From assembly GCA_905182715.1 (NCBI GenBank), contig CAJJCP010000016.1, positions 1 to 64,000 on the forward strand: a DNA stretch of 64,000 bases. The letters run 5' to 3'. The position numbers were made by a program, and so were the translations under genes. This DNA is from an uncultured Candidatus Poseidoniales archaeon. GTDB lineage: Archaea > Thermoplasmatota > Poseidoniia > Poseidoniales > Poseidoniaceae. Positions 1 to 9,657 of the stretch are shown here, in pieces. The first letter of the stretch is position 1. Every line of letters starts with the position of its first letter. Below the pieces are notes generated by a model. That model did not search any database. It worked only from the letters and a program-made list of their open reading frames with translations, and was not told the origin of the DNA.

Positions 1-120
1 ATCTCCAGAAATCGCATCTCCGTTCGGCAATTCAAGTTGTTTGCAGAGATTCTTGTGGACCAAAGGCCAACGAAGTTGCTGTTGAGGAGTGAATCCAGTG
101 GTTTCACATTCATCGCTCAT
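1..120 (-). CDS. N-terminus of a hypothetical protein running off the left edge
   Basis: Minus-strand ATG at 118-120 opens MSDECETTGFTPQQQLRWPLVHKNLCKQLELPNGDAISGD, open to the window edge; overlaps the stop of the next gene (ATGA-type overlap). Confidence 0.55.
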   Translation of the reverse strand, partial: MSDECETTGFTPQQQLRWPLVHKNLCKQLELPNGDAISGD

Positions 121-986
121 TCTTCTTCACCTCTCGATTGCTGCTTTTTCTTCTTATGACGTGTAGTCGAGGGTTTCTTTTCATCGAATGATTTCAGTTG
201 ACGTCTTCGTGCATGGCTTGAAGGCTCGCCATTTTCAACACGTTTTGAGTTTGCGAGAAGAACATCAAATCCTTCATCAATGTGCTTTTGCCAGTGTTCA
301 ATGCCTCGTTGGCTACTGTCAAGAGCTTGTGCAAGACGTTTGGTTCGTGCATCTGCACGGCGCCGATGTGCTTCTTGTTCAAGGTAGGTATTGTGGAAAT
401 ATTCGTTTTCAGATGCATGATCGAGGAGTGCTTTGTGAGCCTTCTCAGCAATTTCTAGATATTTGCGAGCCTCGGTATACTTTGTCTTCATGAGCGTATG
501 CTCTTCTTGGTTATTGCTTCGCTTCTCGACCCATTCCTCATGTTGGCGAATTTGTGATTTCATCTCTGCAAGAAACTTTTGCTCGGTTTTATGGTCGCCC
601 CAATTTGTTTCGAGTTCGTTTTCAAGTGCTTTCAATTTATCTTTGAGTTTGTTTTGAGCCCACTCTGGATTTGCCTTTTGAACGCCACCGGTTGAAGAAA
701 TCTTATCTCGAAGTTCTCCACCTTCTTGAAACAGTTTTTGTGCTGTCATTCGGGCAGAGTTTCGTTCTTTTTTCAAGTTCGCAACTTTAGCGTTGAGCCC
801 ATCTCGTTGTTCTTTGGCACTTCGAGCAAGTGGTTCGGCCGCCCTGAGTTCATCCTGCCGAGCATCCAGTTGTTCAGGTATCGTCTCAGCAAGGCGTTCG
901 CGCCGATGCAAAATCGACTTTGCCAGCAATGCAGGCGTCATCTCGAGCAACTCTTCCGGACGCATACAAGGTGCGCCAACCTCCAA
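117..986 (-). CDS. Coiled-coil protein (archaeal COG1340-like)
   Basis: Long charged heptad-like sequence (RRERLAETIPEQLDARQDELRAAEPLARSAKEQRDGLNAKVANLKKERNSAR). Start may be internal (MRPEELLEM, ~965). Confidence 0.75.
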   Translation of the reverse strand: MEVGAPCMRPEELLEMTPALLAKSILHRRERLAETIPEQLDARQDELRAAEPLARSAKEQRDGLNAKVANLKKERNSARMTAQKLFQEGGELRDKISSTGGVQKANPEWAQNKLKDKLKALENELETNWGDHKTEQKFLAEMKSQIRQHEEWVEKRSNNQEEHTLMKTKYTEARKYLEIAEKAHKALLDHASENEYFHNTYLEQEAHRRRADARTKRLAQALDSSQRGIEHWQKHIDEGFDVLLANSKRVENGEPSSHARRRQLKSFDEKKPSTTRHKKKKQQSRGEEE

Positions 987-1056
987 CCTTGAATAAACAT
1001 GGCGTAGTGACTTCTTTTGGCGTGAAAGTGAAGAACCCCCATGTAGAGGGGTTCGT

Positions 1057-3558
1057 ATGGGCAGGGGTCAAACAGGCAATTCCAAGGTCTCTGCCTTCTG
1101 CATTTCTGCCTTGTTTCTCACCTTCCTTTTGCCGCTCGTGAGTGCGAGTGGAGGTGGAGCAGTCATTGATGTGAGTACATTCTCACTTCAAGACTTTTTG
1201 CCACGATTGAACAATCCTCGTATGACTTGGAATTCACGGTGGTGGAAGTACTCTCGAGCGAAGCTGAAGTTGAAGCCAGAGTTCAACTCTCAACTCTTGA
1301 TGGGACACTCTTTGATACGATGAGCCAAAACTTAACTCTCACTGCTGATTCAACCCAACAGTTGCAATTCAGTTTAGTATCGCTTCCGTATGGATATTCT
1401 GTCGTTCATGTTGAATTGATTGGGGAACTCGGTTCGCCAAATTCGACTCAATCTCTTTCCTTGAACAGAACGATTCATCATTTACAACCGATAGAGATTT
1501 CACTCGCCGCGGAAGGTCAGGTTCTCTTGAACGGCCTAACCGCTACAGGTGACCTTACGGGCAACGTCTCAATACATGATGGTGATTATTTACAAACCGA
1601 AGTAGCAATCATCAACGATGGTGACTTTTCGTGGGCTGGATACCTCACTTCATCCCTGCTTTCCAACGGAATCTACGATAATCAAACTTCATCTCTCGTG
1701 GCAGTTGCTCCTCTTTCAAGCACCATCGTTCAAGTGAACAGTACCGTCGCTCTTTACGAAGGTTCAGCAGTCCTTGTATTGGAATTGAACAACTCCGGTG
1801 ATGGAAACCCCAGCGATGAAGTACGCCAGATCTCCTTTGTCGTGTCTCCACCACCTCTGCCTTTGCTCTCCCTTTCTGTCGAACTTCTCACTCCAGATGC
1901 ACTTGCTGGAGAAGTCCTCACTTGGGACCTCAATATTTCAAATACCGGTTCACTCGACTTCAATGGAGTTCTTGTTTGCACTTTCGGCACCCAATCTCTG
2001 TTTGATGCTCAAATTCAAGTTCCTCTTGAATCTTCAATTATGGAATCACTTGTCTCGACTTCACGGCCTGATTTGCTCACGTGTTCGGTGAGTGGCATGC
2101 GAATGAACAATAATTCCATAGCAAGTCTTTCCTTAGCGCATGATGTTGAATCTGCTGCTTTTGAATCGGCAGGGTCGAGCACTCCGGCCCTTCTCAACGG
2201 GCCTTGGCACAAAGGAGATTTGGCTGTGTTTTCGATGTTGATTCGAAATCATGGAGAATTATCGGGTACTGTGGCGCTGGTATGTGAGTCAAATGGCATT
2301 ATCTACACCAGCAATGGACTCATGCTCGATATCAACGCTGCCGGTGAGGTCACCGTCGAAGTCCCACTCTCACTTGAAGGCCAACAACTGGTGAACTGGT
2401 CTCTCAGTTCTTCTGACGGTTCCATCGATTCAGGTCTAAATGGAACGCTCCTTGTTCCAGTTGCAGTTCAGCAAACACTTACCCCCAAGATCACCTCGGT
2501 CACTTGGGATGCCGAACTTGGAATTCAGTTCTCTTGGTCGCTTGAAATGAGTGAAGGAATCGACCGTCCTGTCCGGATTCGTCTTGGATATACTGACTCG
2601 GGTTTGGAATCCTATCCACTCGATTATACAGTGACGCTCTCGCCAGGATTATCCACTGGAATTCATACGCTCGGATTAGTTAATGCCGAACGAGTTTCTA
2701 TTCGGGCCTACCGCAGTTAACTGGACGACTGGCTTCAGTTTTTCGAGCCACAGCCTCGGTGTACCTGATGACCGTCCATCCTACGGTGTGGAATTCGACC
2801 CGATTTCAATACCGAACCGCCCAATTCCTGGAGATTCTGGTACGATTACTGTCCGTCTCAGTAATTCAGGTGATGTTGATGGAAGAGCAGGATACATCGT
2901 TTTATCTACATTAGGTGGAGCTTTCTTGGGTGAAGAAACAACACTTGCTCTCGCATCAAATTCACAGGATGAATATCAATTTACATTTGTCTGGCCAGAT
3001 TATCAATCTGTATCGTTCAAGGCCACTTGGATTGTTGGCGATGAAAGTTTCACTGCTACAAATACCTTCCAATCAGGCGAGGTCATCGTTGAAGAAGCCT
3101 CCTTTTCGGTGCCATGGGTCGGACTTTTCGGAGGCCTCATGATTGCTGTTGCAGTTGGTGCAATCATACGCATTTTCCAAAACCGACAAGTTGGGACTTC
3201 AAACCCCAAGCCTGTAAAAGAGCAATCGAAATCAAAAATAACGAGCAGTACAGTGGATGTTGAAAAGATTCAAGTCGGTTGTCCCGAGTGTGCTCGGCAA
3301 TTACGTGTGCCATCAGATTATGGAGGTCAAGTTCGTTGTCCAGACTGTTCACATCGGTTTGATGTCACTCCACGTATCGATGACTCCCGCGAGCAAACAG
3401 AAGATGAAGATGAAGATGAAACTCCGGAAGTCGTCAGTGATGGGAAAGTGGAACTTCATTGTCCAGAATGCGAGCAGTCGCTCCGCATTCCTGCAACATA
3501 TACTGGTTCCGTACGATGTCCTGCTTGTGAGGAAGTCTTTTCCGCTAAGCAGGCGTGA
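1057..3558 (+). CDS. Secreted/membrane surface protein: signal peptide, CARDB/Ig-like beta repeats, TM segment, two cytoplasmic zinc ribbons; split into three frames
   Basis: Signal peptide ORF 1057 (MGRGQTGNSKVSAFCISALFLTFLLPLVSASG), ectodomain ORF 1227-2720, then ORF 2683-3558 with TM (WVGLFGGLMIAVAVGAIIRIF) and CPEC..CPDC / CPEC..CPAC ribbons. Adjacent overlapping ORFs in successive frames. Confidence 0.7.
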
Positions 3559-3581
3559 GATAGTTGTTGAGGTGAGAATTT

Positions 3582-4253
3582 ATGAGTGGCCATTTCCGAG
3601 AGTTTGAAGATGAATATCTTGAAACCATGTATGAATTTTTTGAAAAGCATCCCTCAGAGCGGGTACGTAACGGTGATTTAGCCAAGGCTTTACGGGTGTC
3701 TCCAGCTTCAGCAACTGAAATGATTCAACGATTAGCTGCGAAAGGCATGGTCGACAACATCCCCTACAAAGGTGCATCGTTAACCGAAAAGGGAATGATA
3801 CATGGTCAGAAAATGAAGCGTCGCCATCGATTAGCCGAAGTGTTTCTCGAAACCATCTCGTTTCAAGGTAATACGCATGCGACGGCTTGCCGCTTAGAAC
3901 ATGCCATCGATGATGATCTGGAAGTTGCTTTATCTCTTCTTCTCGGACAACCTCTACTCGATCCCAGTGGGCGAGATATCCCGCAAGCATCGACCGATAT
4001 TGCATCACGGATACACTCATCAAGAACTCAACTCATCTCGCTCGAGCGCTTAGAGCATGGGGTGACTGGGACAATAGAAGCGATGTTTACCAACGCTTTA
4101 GAAACTGAAACAATGACTCAATCTGGAGTCCTCATCGGTTCAACAATCACTCGAAAACTTGAGGGTTACTTGATTGGAGGAACTGCTGATGCTCTTTTTT
4201 CCACAGGCCTGGCTTCAAAACTACTTGTTCGTATTTCTCGTACCGTCGATTGA
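3582..4253 (+). CDS. DtxR/MntR-family metal-dependent transcriptional regulator
   Basis: EDEYLETMYEF...VRNGDLAKALRVSPASATEMIQRLAAKGMVDNIPYKGASLTEKGMIHGQKMKRRHRLAEVFL: HTH plus dimerisation pattern typical of DtxR. Confidence 0.85.
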   Translation: MSGHFREFEDEYLETMYEFFEKHPSERVRNGDLAKALRVSPASATEMIQRLAAKGMVDNIPYKGASLTEKGMIHGQKMKRRHRLAEVFLETISFQGNTHATACRLEHAIDDDLEVALSLLLGQPLLDPSGRDIPQASTDIASRIHSSRTQLISLERLEHGVTGTIEAMFTNALETETMTQSGVLIGSTITRKLEGYLIGGTADALFSTGLASKLLVRISRTVD

Positions 4254-4289
4254 TGGAAGACTTTAGTGTGAGTAATTCTTGGGCAAACT

Positions 4290-5813
4290 GTGGTCGAAGT
4301 AGAAAACGACGCTCCGCCGAGTATTGGCGATGAGGGTGGCTTGAATGAAAGTCTGTTTGGTTCTGAACGTTTTTGGTACGCTATCGACCGTCAATTGCTC
4401 GGTTTTGGCCTTCGCTTGATTCTCATTCTTCCGGCTTTTTCGATTTTAACCTCTTTTGGTTCTCTTGCTTTTTCAACGAACTCGCCAGAGTGGTGGGCCA
4501 AAATTGAACCGACTCTTGGAATGAGTTTTGCCATGGCATTAACCGCTCTCACATTCATCATTCTGCTTGGTTATATTTTGGTTCTAATATTCCACCGGCA
4601 TCGTGTCGAACTCTCGATTGGAAATTTCGAAAAAGAAGTTGCTCGATTGAACCGAGAACACCTTTCGGTACAATCATTGCATGGTTACGAGGGTCTTGCA
4701 GACCTGCTCAACAGTGCGAGAGCCAAACACTCTTGGGCACTTTCATTTGGAATCATGTCGAGTTTGTTACTCAGTGGAATTTTTGTCTTCGATATAGCTT
4801 CAATCAATGGTCGTATTCTTCTTCTTCTTTCGTTTTCGGCACTCTTACTTTCACTCGGTCAGCACATCCCAACTCGCTCTCGGCCATTCAATATGGATGA
4901 ACGTACAGGGCTTTTGAAAGCATACACTCCACCGATTCATCCCTCGACATTGGAAATGGTCTTCAATGATTTAGTGAAAACTCACATGGACCCACTTCTT
5001 CGTTCTGAATACGAAGTGTTCTCAAAGGAAATCGAAACACATTTTAAAAAGAAGATTGATCCAAGATTTGCTCGAGAAAAAATATTGATGACGCTGTACC
5101 GCCACTCCAAAGGACTCGACTTCAAGACGATGGAATCCGAGTTATTGGAAGTACTTACTTTGGAGGGAATGGAACTGGTGAACAACCATCCTATCTTCAC
5201 GATGGAGGAATGGCTTTCGATTCTCCAACACATCGAAGATTCTTGTCCGGCTTTCTTCCGAATGATTGGACGAATCGAAGAAGATCTTGGCGCCGGGCGT
5301 TCGAGTACCTCGGCAGGAATCGTGTTTGAAGTGGATATGGAGAATGTGGTTCATGAGCGTGCGAACTTGTTCACATTGATTCATAATCTTTCAGATACAC
5401 CCCGAAACATTGTACTTCGCGTTCAATCGCCTGATTTCAGGCCACACGATTTAGCGATGACCTATCGTTTGAACCCCGGAGAGCGCCATTGGTGGTCGAC
5501 TAAGTCACTCCCACTCGCCAGCAAAGGTGACGATGATGTCCTCGGATTGATGTCGGGATTATTGAGAGATGGAACCGTTGCTTGGCAATCGCTCCTTCCA
5601 GAACGTTTTGGAGAGGCGACGGTCTCTGTTCGTCTTGAAGAACAAAGTGGCGATTTGATTATTGGACGCCAAATCAATGTTCGGGTACGAACAAAGTACC
5701 TCGAACGAATACGTAATTTCAGTTCCGTTACAACGAGTCTCATCGGGATACTCGGAATCGGACTTGGAATCTTCATCAAAGTGAAAGATATCTTCGGAAA
5801 TATTGGTGCTTGA
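4290..5813 (+). CDS. Hypothetical membrane protein
   Basis: 507 aa ORF with several hydrophobic segments at N-terminus and one near C-terminus; GTG start. Confidence 0.7.
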   Translation: MVEVENDAPPSIGDEGGLNESLFGSERFWYAIDRQLLGFGLRLILILPAFSILTSFGSLAFSTNSPEWWAKIEPTLGMSFAMALTALTFIILLGYILVLIFHRHRVELSIGNFEKEVARLNREHLSVQSLHGYEGLADLLNSARAKHSWALSFGIMSSLLLSGIFVFDIASINGRILLLLSFSALLLSLGQHIPTRSRPFNMDERTGLLKAYTPPIHPSTLEMVFNDLVKTHMDPLLRSEYEVFSKEIETHFKKKIDPRFAREKILMTLYRHSKGLDFKTMESELLEVLTLEGMELVNNHPIFTMEEWLSILQHIEDSCPAFFRMIGRIEEDLGAGRSSTSAGIVFEVDMENVVHERANLFTLIHNLSDTPRNIVLRVQSPDFRPHDLAMTYRLNPGERHWWSTKSLPLASKGDDDVLGLMSGLLRDGTVAWQSLLPERFGEATVSVRLEEQSGDLIIGRQINVRVRTKYLERIRNFSSVTTSLIGILGIGLGIFIKVKDIFGNIGA

Positions 5814-5864
5814 TTCACCTTTTCCGATGGGTAGATTTGAAATGGATAACTCCGTGGACGATGT

Positions 5865-6872
5865 ATGCGCGGAAGACCTGATGAAGCGACCCCGAGTCAA
5901 GATTCTGAACTCCAAGAAGAATTACAGGGCATGGAAGCCCGTGTCCGAAAGATGAGAAACACTCGAAACTCATTCAGCGATCAAGCACGAACAATTGCGG
6001 ATAAACGCAATACTGTTCAAGGTCAGTACAAGGAACATCGTGAGAAGATTGACCTCGTGATGGCTGAGATGAAAGCGATTCGTGCAGAAATTAAAATGTA
6101 CAAAGAAAAGCGTAATGCGATTCAACAACAACTCCGTGAAATAATCAACCAGGCCAAAGGCCGACGTGATGAAAAGGGAGAAAAGAAATCAGCAACTGCT
6201 GAATATGCTAAACTGCGACACGATGTTCAATCGCTTGAAACGACCTTTGAAACCTCTTCAGTCGGTCAAAAGAAGGAAAAAGAAATGATTAAGCAAATCA
6301 AGGAAATGAAAATGCGGATTAAAGAACTCGCACCAGAAGTCACACATTTCGAGATGATTAATGTTGATCTTTCCGACATGGATACGGCAATCAAAACTTT
6401 GCGCTCAGAAGCGGATGCAGCTCACAAGGAAATGCTTGAAGCAGTTGCTCGAGCAGATGTCTTATCCCCTGAAGTTGATGAGGTCTTTTCACATCGTGAT
6501 TTCTTGAAAGCTGAAGGCGACCGTCTTCATACTGAGTTCCTCGAACTTCGCCAAAAATCTGATGATATGCACAATAAAATCACTGAATTAATGGTTGACG
6601 TCAACAAAGTACGGGACAAGTTGAACATGGCTCGTGATGAACGTAAATCATGGATGACTGACCACAATGCTTTGGTTAAAGCCGAAATGAAGACTGGAGC
6701 AGAATCCGCCGAAGTCGCTGATGAATTGATCTCTACTCTTATGGAGTCTGGTGGAATTACCTTTGGTGGCATTGGTCAAGGAGACGGTGCTTCTTCAAGT
6801 AAAAGAAAAGCCAAGTCTGGTAAGAAGAAGTCGATGCGTAAACTCGACATGACCGCAAGTCGTCGACGCTGA
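5865..6872 (+). CDS. Coiled-coil protein (archaeal COG1340-like)
   Basis: 335 aa highly charged coiled coil, similar in style to 117-986. Confidence 0.75.
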   Translation: MRGRPDEATPSQDSELQEELQGMEARVRKMRNTRNSFSDQARTIADKRNTVQGQYKEHREKIDLVMAEMKAIRAEIKMYKEKRNAIQQQLREIINQAKGRRDEKGEKKSATAEYAKLRHDVQSLETTFETSSVGQKKEKEMIKQIKEMKMRIKELAPEVTHFEMINVDLSDMDTAIKTLRSEADAAHKEMLEAVARADVLSPEVDEVFSHRDFLKAEGDRLHTEFLELRQKSDDMHNKITELMVDVNKVRDKLNMARDERKSWMTDHNALVKAEMKTGAESAEVADELISTLMESGGITFGGIGQGDGASSSKRKAKSGKKKSMRKLDMTASRRR

Positions 6873-6881
6873 GGTGTTGTC

Positions 6882-8237
6882 GTGTTCGGTGTCATCATGG
6901 CTGGGGGCCAAGGCTCCCGACTTCGGCCGTTGACCCTCACTCGTCCCAAGCCGATGGTCGAAGTTCTTGGACGTCCTGTAATCGATTTTGTCAAAGACGC
7001 CATGCAAGATGCTTCTATCGATACGATTGTAGTCACAACTGGATACCGTGGTGAACAATTGGAACAGCATGTTGAATCCTGGAACACTCTTGCAAATCCT
7101 ATTGATGCCTGGGTGAATCAAGAATCAACGCCAATGGGTACTGCAGGAAGTGTGCGTCTTTTGTCTGAGCACTTGACCGAAACATTCGTTGTTGGCTCAG
7201 GTGATTCTGTAGCCTCATTTGACATCGGAGCATTACTCGCAGCGCATAGAGCAAGTGGTGCGAAGGTAACCATGGCTCTCTGGGAAGTTGAAGATCCGAC
7301 TGAATTTGGAATCGTTGGACTTTCTGCTTCTCATCTCGGTACCTTAAATGGTCAATTACGAGAAGGCTATATTTGCCGATTCAAAGAAAAACCCACAGCA
7401 GCAGAAGCTTTTAGCAATGTCATCAATGCTGGTCTGTATATCATTGAGCCAGAAGTATTAGCACTCGTTCCAGAGGGTGAAAAATTTGACTTCAGTAAGC
7501 AACTGTTCCCCCTCGTCCTCGAAAAGGGCTGGCCTATGTATGCAAAAACCATCGATGGAGTTTGGTTCGATGTCGGGCATCCGTCCGAATTGATTCGTGC
7601 CCAACATACGCTCATCGCCCAACGCCAGACATTACCGTTTCCTTTACCAAAAGGTGATTTTGAAGGAAACAGTTTTGTTGCCGAAAGTGCAGATATGAAA
7701 GGCACCTTGGAAGGTTCTGTAGTCTCATCACACAGTGTGATTGGTTCAGAGACTCATTTGGAAGATGTTTTAGTGATGTCAAACTGCACGATTGGAGATA
7801 ATTGCTTGATAAAAAACACGGTCATTGGACAAGGAGTTTCAATCGGTTCAGGTTCAATTCTCAAAAATGTGATTCTCGGTGATGGTACGGTTCTCGATGA
7901 TGAACAGTTCGCTCGAAAATTGCCGAATTCCGGCGTTGAAATAGTCAAAACGGCGTTTGACTCAAATACCTTGGGCATTGCGAGCAAAACGAGAGCCATG
8001 TCATCCGATGCCACTCCACGCCGAACTTACGACCGTTCTTGGGAAGAAATCGAAGAAATGCTTAATCGAGCAGAGCTCAAACGCAAAGAGTGGAAATCTT
8101 GGTTTGAAGAGTGTCGTAGGAATGAAGACAGAGACGGGATGAAAGAGGCTGCTCGTAATCACAAAGCACTTGACGGAGTCGTCAAAACTCTCAAGTGGAC
8201 ACTCGGTGAAGAAGGCGTTGGCAATCCCTTAGATTGA
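6882..8237 (+). CDS. Sugar-phosphate nucleotidyltransferase with left-handed beta-helix repeats
   Basis: N-terminal MAGGQGSRLRPLTLTRPKPMVEVLGRPVIDFV signature; hexapeptide-like repeats (SNCTIGDNCLIKNTVIGQGVSIGSGSILKNVILGDGTVL). Confidence 0.9.
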   Translation: MFGVIMAGGQGSRLRPLTLTRPKPMVEVLGRPVIDFVKDAMQDASIDTIVVTTGYRGEQLEQHVESWNTLANPIDAWVNQESTPMGTAGSVRLLSEHLTETFVVGSGDSVASFDIGALLAAHRASGAKVTMALWEVEDPTEFGIVGLSASHLGTLNGQLREGYICRFKEKPTAAEAFSNVINAGLYIIEPEVLALVPEGEKFDFSKQLFPLVLEKGWPMYAKTIDGVWFDVGHPSELIRAQHTLIAQRQTLPFPLPKGDFEGNSFVAESADMKGTLEGSVVSSHSVIGSETHLEDVLVMSNCTIGDNCLIKNTVIGQGVSIGSGSILKNVILGDGTVLDDEQFARKLPNSGVEIVKTAFDSNTLGIASKTRAMSSDATPRRTYDRSWEEIEEMLNRAELKRKEWKSWFEECRRNEDRDGMKEAARNHKALDGVVKTLKWTLGEEGVGNPLD

Positions 8238-9230
8238 TTACCAACCACGTTGGTCATACCGAACTTCGAGTGTTTCCATCTCATCACCTTTCATTGGTTT
8301 ACCCAACATCATAGCCATGGCTTCGGTAACTTTCTCAGCATCTTCAAAGTGCGCAGTTGCTAGAACAATCGCATCTGCCATGGTTTTTGGATCCGATGAC
8401 TTGAATATTCCTGAGCCGACGAAAATTCCATCCATTCCCATTCGCATCATGTGTGATGCATCGGCAGGTGTTGCAATTCCACCAGCAGAGAAAGTGACAA
8501 CGGGTAGACGCCCCATTTCCTTAACATCGAGAAGGATTGATTGAATTCCATCTCGCATCGAATCGTCAATCGGTCCGAAAGGTGTCATTGGATGAAGGCC
8601 TGGTAGTTCAGATGCATCTGCAAGAACTTGGTATCGCTGCATAACCATCTGGGATACTTTTTCAATTCCGGCTTCATCGAGAGATTGTACTTGACGAATC
8701 TCTTGGTCAATCAGTCGAGCATGAGTTACTGCTGCTACTAGATTTCCAGTTCCAGCCTCGCCCTTGGTGCGAATCATCGATGCTCCTTCGTAAATACGGC
8801 GAACTGCCTCACCTAATCCGGTTGCTCCACAAACAAATGGAATCGAATAATCGCTTTTCTTAATGTGGAAAAACGGGTCTGCTGGTGTGAGGACTTCTGA
8901 TTCATCAACCATGTCAACACCCATTGATTCGAGAACCCGTGCTTCACCTTCATGACCAATACGTGCTTTTGCCATGACGGGTATTGAAGTACAATCTAAT
9001 ATGCCTTGAATCATATCTGGATGGCTCATTCGGGCGACTCCACCGTCACGGCGAATGTCTGCAGGAACGCGCTCAAGTGCCATAACTGCAACAGCCCCAG
9101 CATCTTCCGCAATGGCTGCTTGGTCGGGATCAACGACATCCATAATCACGCCACCTTGCTGCATACGAGCAAAGCCACGCTTAAGCAAATCACTGCCGTT
9201 CCGGAGTTGAGTAAAGTCTGTTCGAACCAT
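8238..9230 (-). CDS. pdxS: Pyridoxal 5'-phosphate synthase, PdxS subunit
   Basis: [58 protein letters not shown]; highly conserved SOR/SNZ family. Confidence 0.97.
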   Translation of the reverse strand: MVRTDFTQLRNGSDLLKRGFARMQQGGVIMDVVDPDQAAIAEDAGAVAVMALERVPADIRRDGGVARMSHPDMIQGILDCTSIPVMAKARIGHEGEARVLESMGVDMVDESEVLTPADPFFHIKKSDYSIPFVCGATGLGEAVRRIYEGASMIRTKGEAGTGNLVAAVTHARLIDQEIRQVQSLDEAGIEKVSQMVMQRYQVLADASELPGLHPMTPFGPIDDSMRDGIQSILLDVKEMGRLPVVTFSAGGIATPADASHMMRMGMDGIFVGSGIFKSSDPKTMADAIVLATAHFEDAEKVTEAMAMMLGKPMKGDEMETLEVRYDQRGW

Positions 9231-9317
9231 GCCAATCAGTCCTCCTAGTACGCGCCCTTCATGAACATTGGTTTGTATCTACGCGCTTGAACAAGACACA
9301 TTTAGAATGTAAGAATA

Positions 9318-9596
9318 TTAGTCGGAAGCGAGGACTGGAGTGTCACCCTCTGCAATTTCAGCATCGACCGATTCATCGGCATTACGGTCAATCCATGCTT
9401 CTTCTGAATCAGGAACATCTGTGTCGGCAAAAATTGCATCGACTGGGCATTCTGGAATACATGCACCACAATCAATACATTCATCGGGGTCGATGACCAA
9501 GTATCGGTCAGCTTCTCGGAATGCTTCTACAGGACAAACTGCAACGCACTCTTGGTATTTGTGGTCTACGCAGGCGGTGGTAACGACGTGTGTCAT
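9318..9596 (-). CDS. Ferredoxin with two cysteine clusters (FdxA-like)
   Basis: MTHVVTTACVDHKYQECVAVCPVEAF...CIDCGACIPECPVDAIF. Confidence 0.9.
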   Translation of the reverse strand: MTHVVTTACVDHKYQECVAVCPVEAFREADRYLVIDPDECIDCGACIPECPVDAIFADTDVPDSEEAWIDRNADESVDAEIAEGDTPVLASD

Positions 9597-9657
9597 GGTA
9601 TTTCCTCAAACGACCCAAGCAGTTGTTCTACATGAAGGCTTTGAAGCAATCCAATAC

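Noticed and set aside
188-657. Plus-strand ORFs over the first coiled-coil gene
   Set aside because: Antisense to a better-supported CDS; no recognisable domains.
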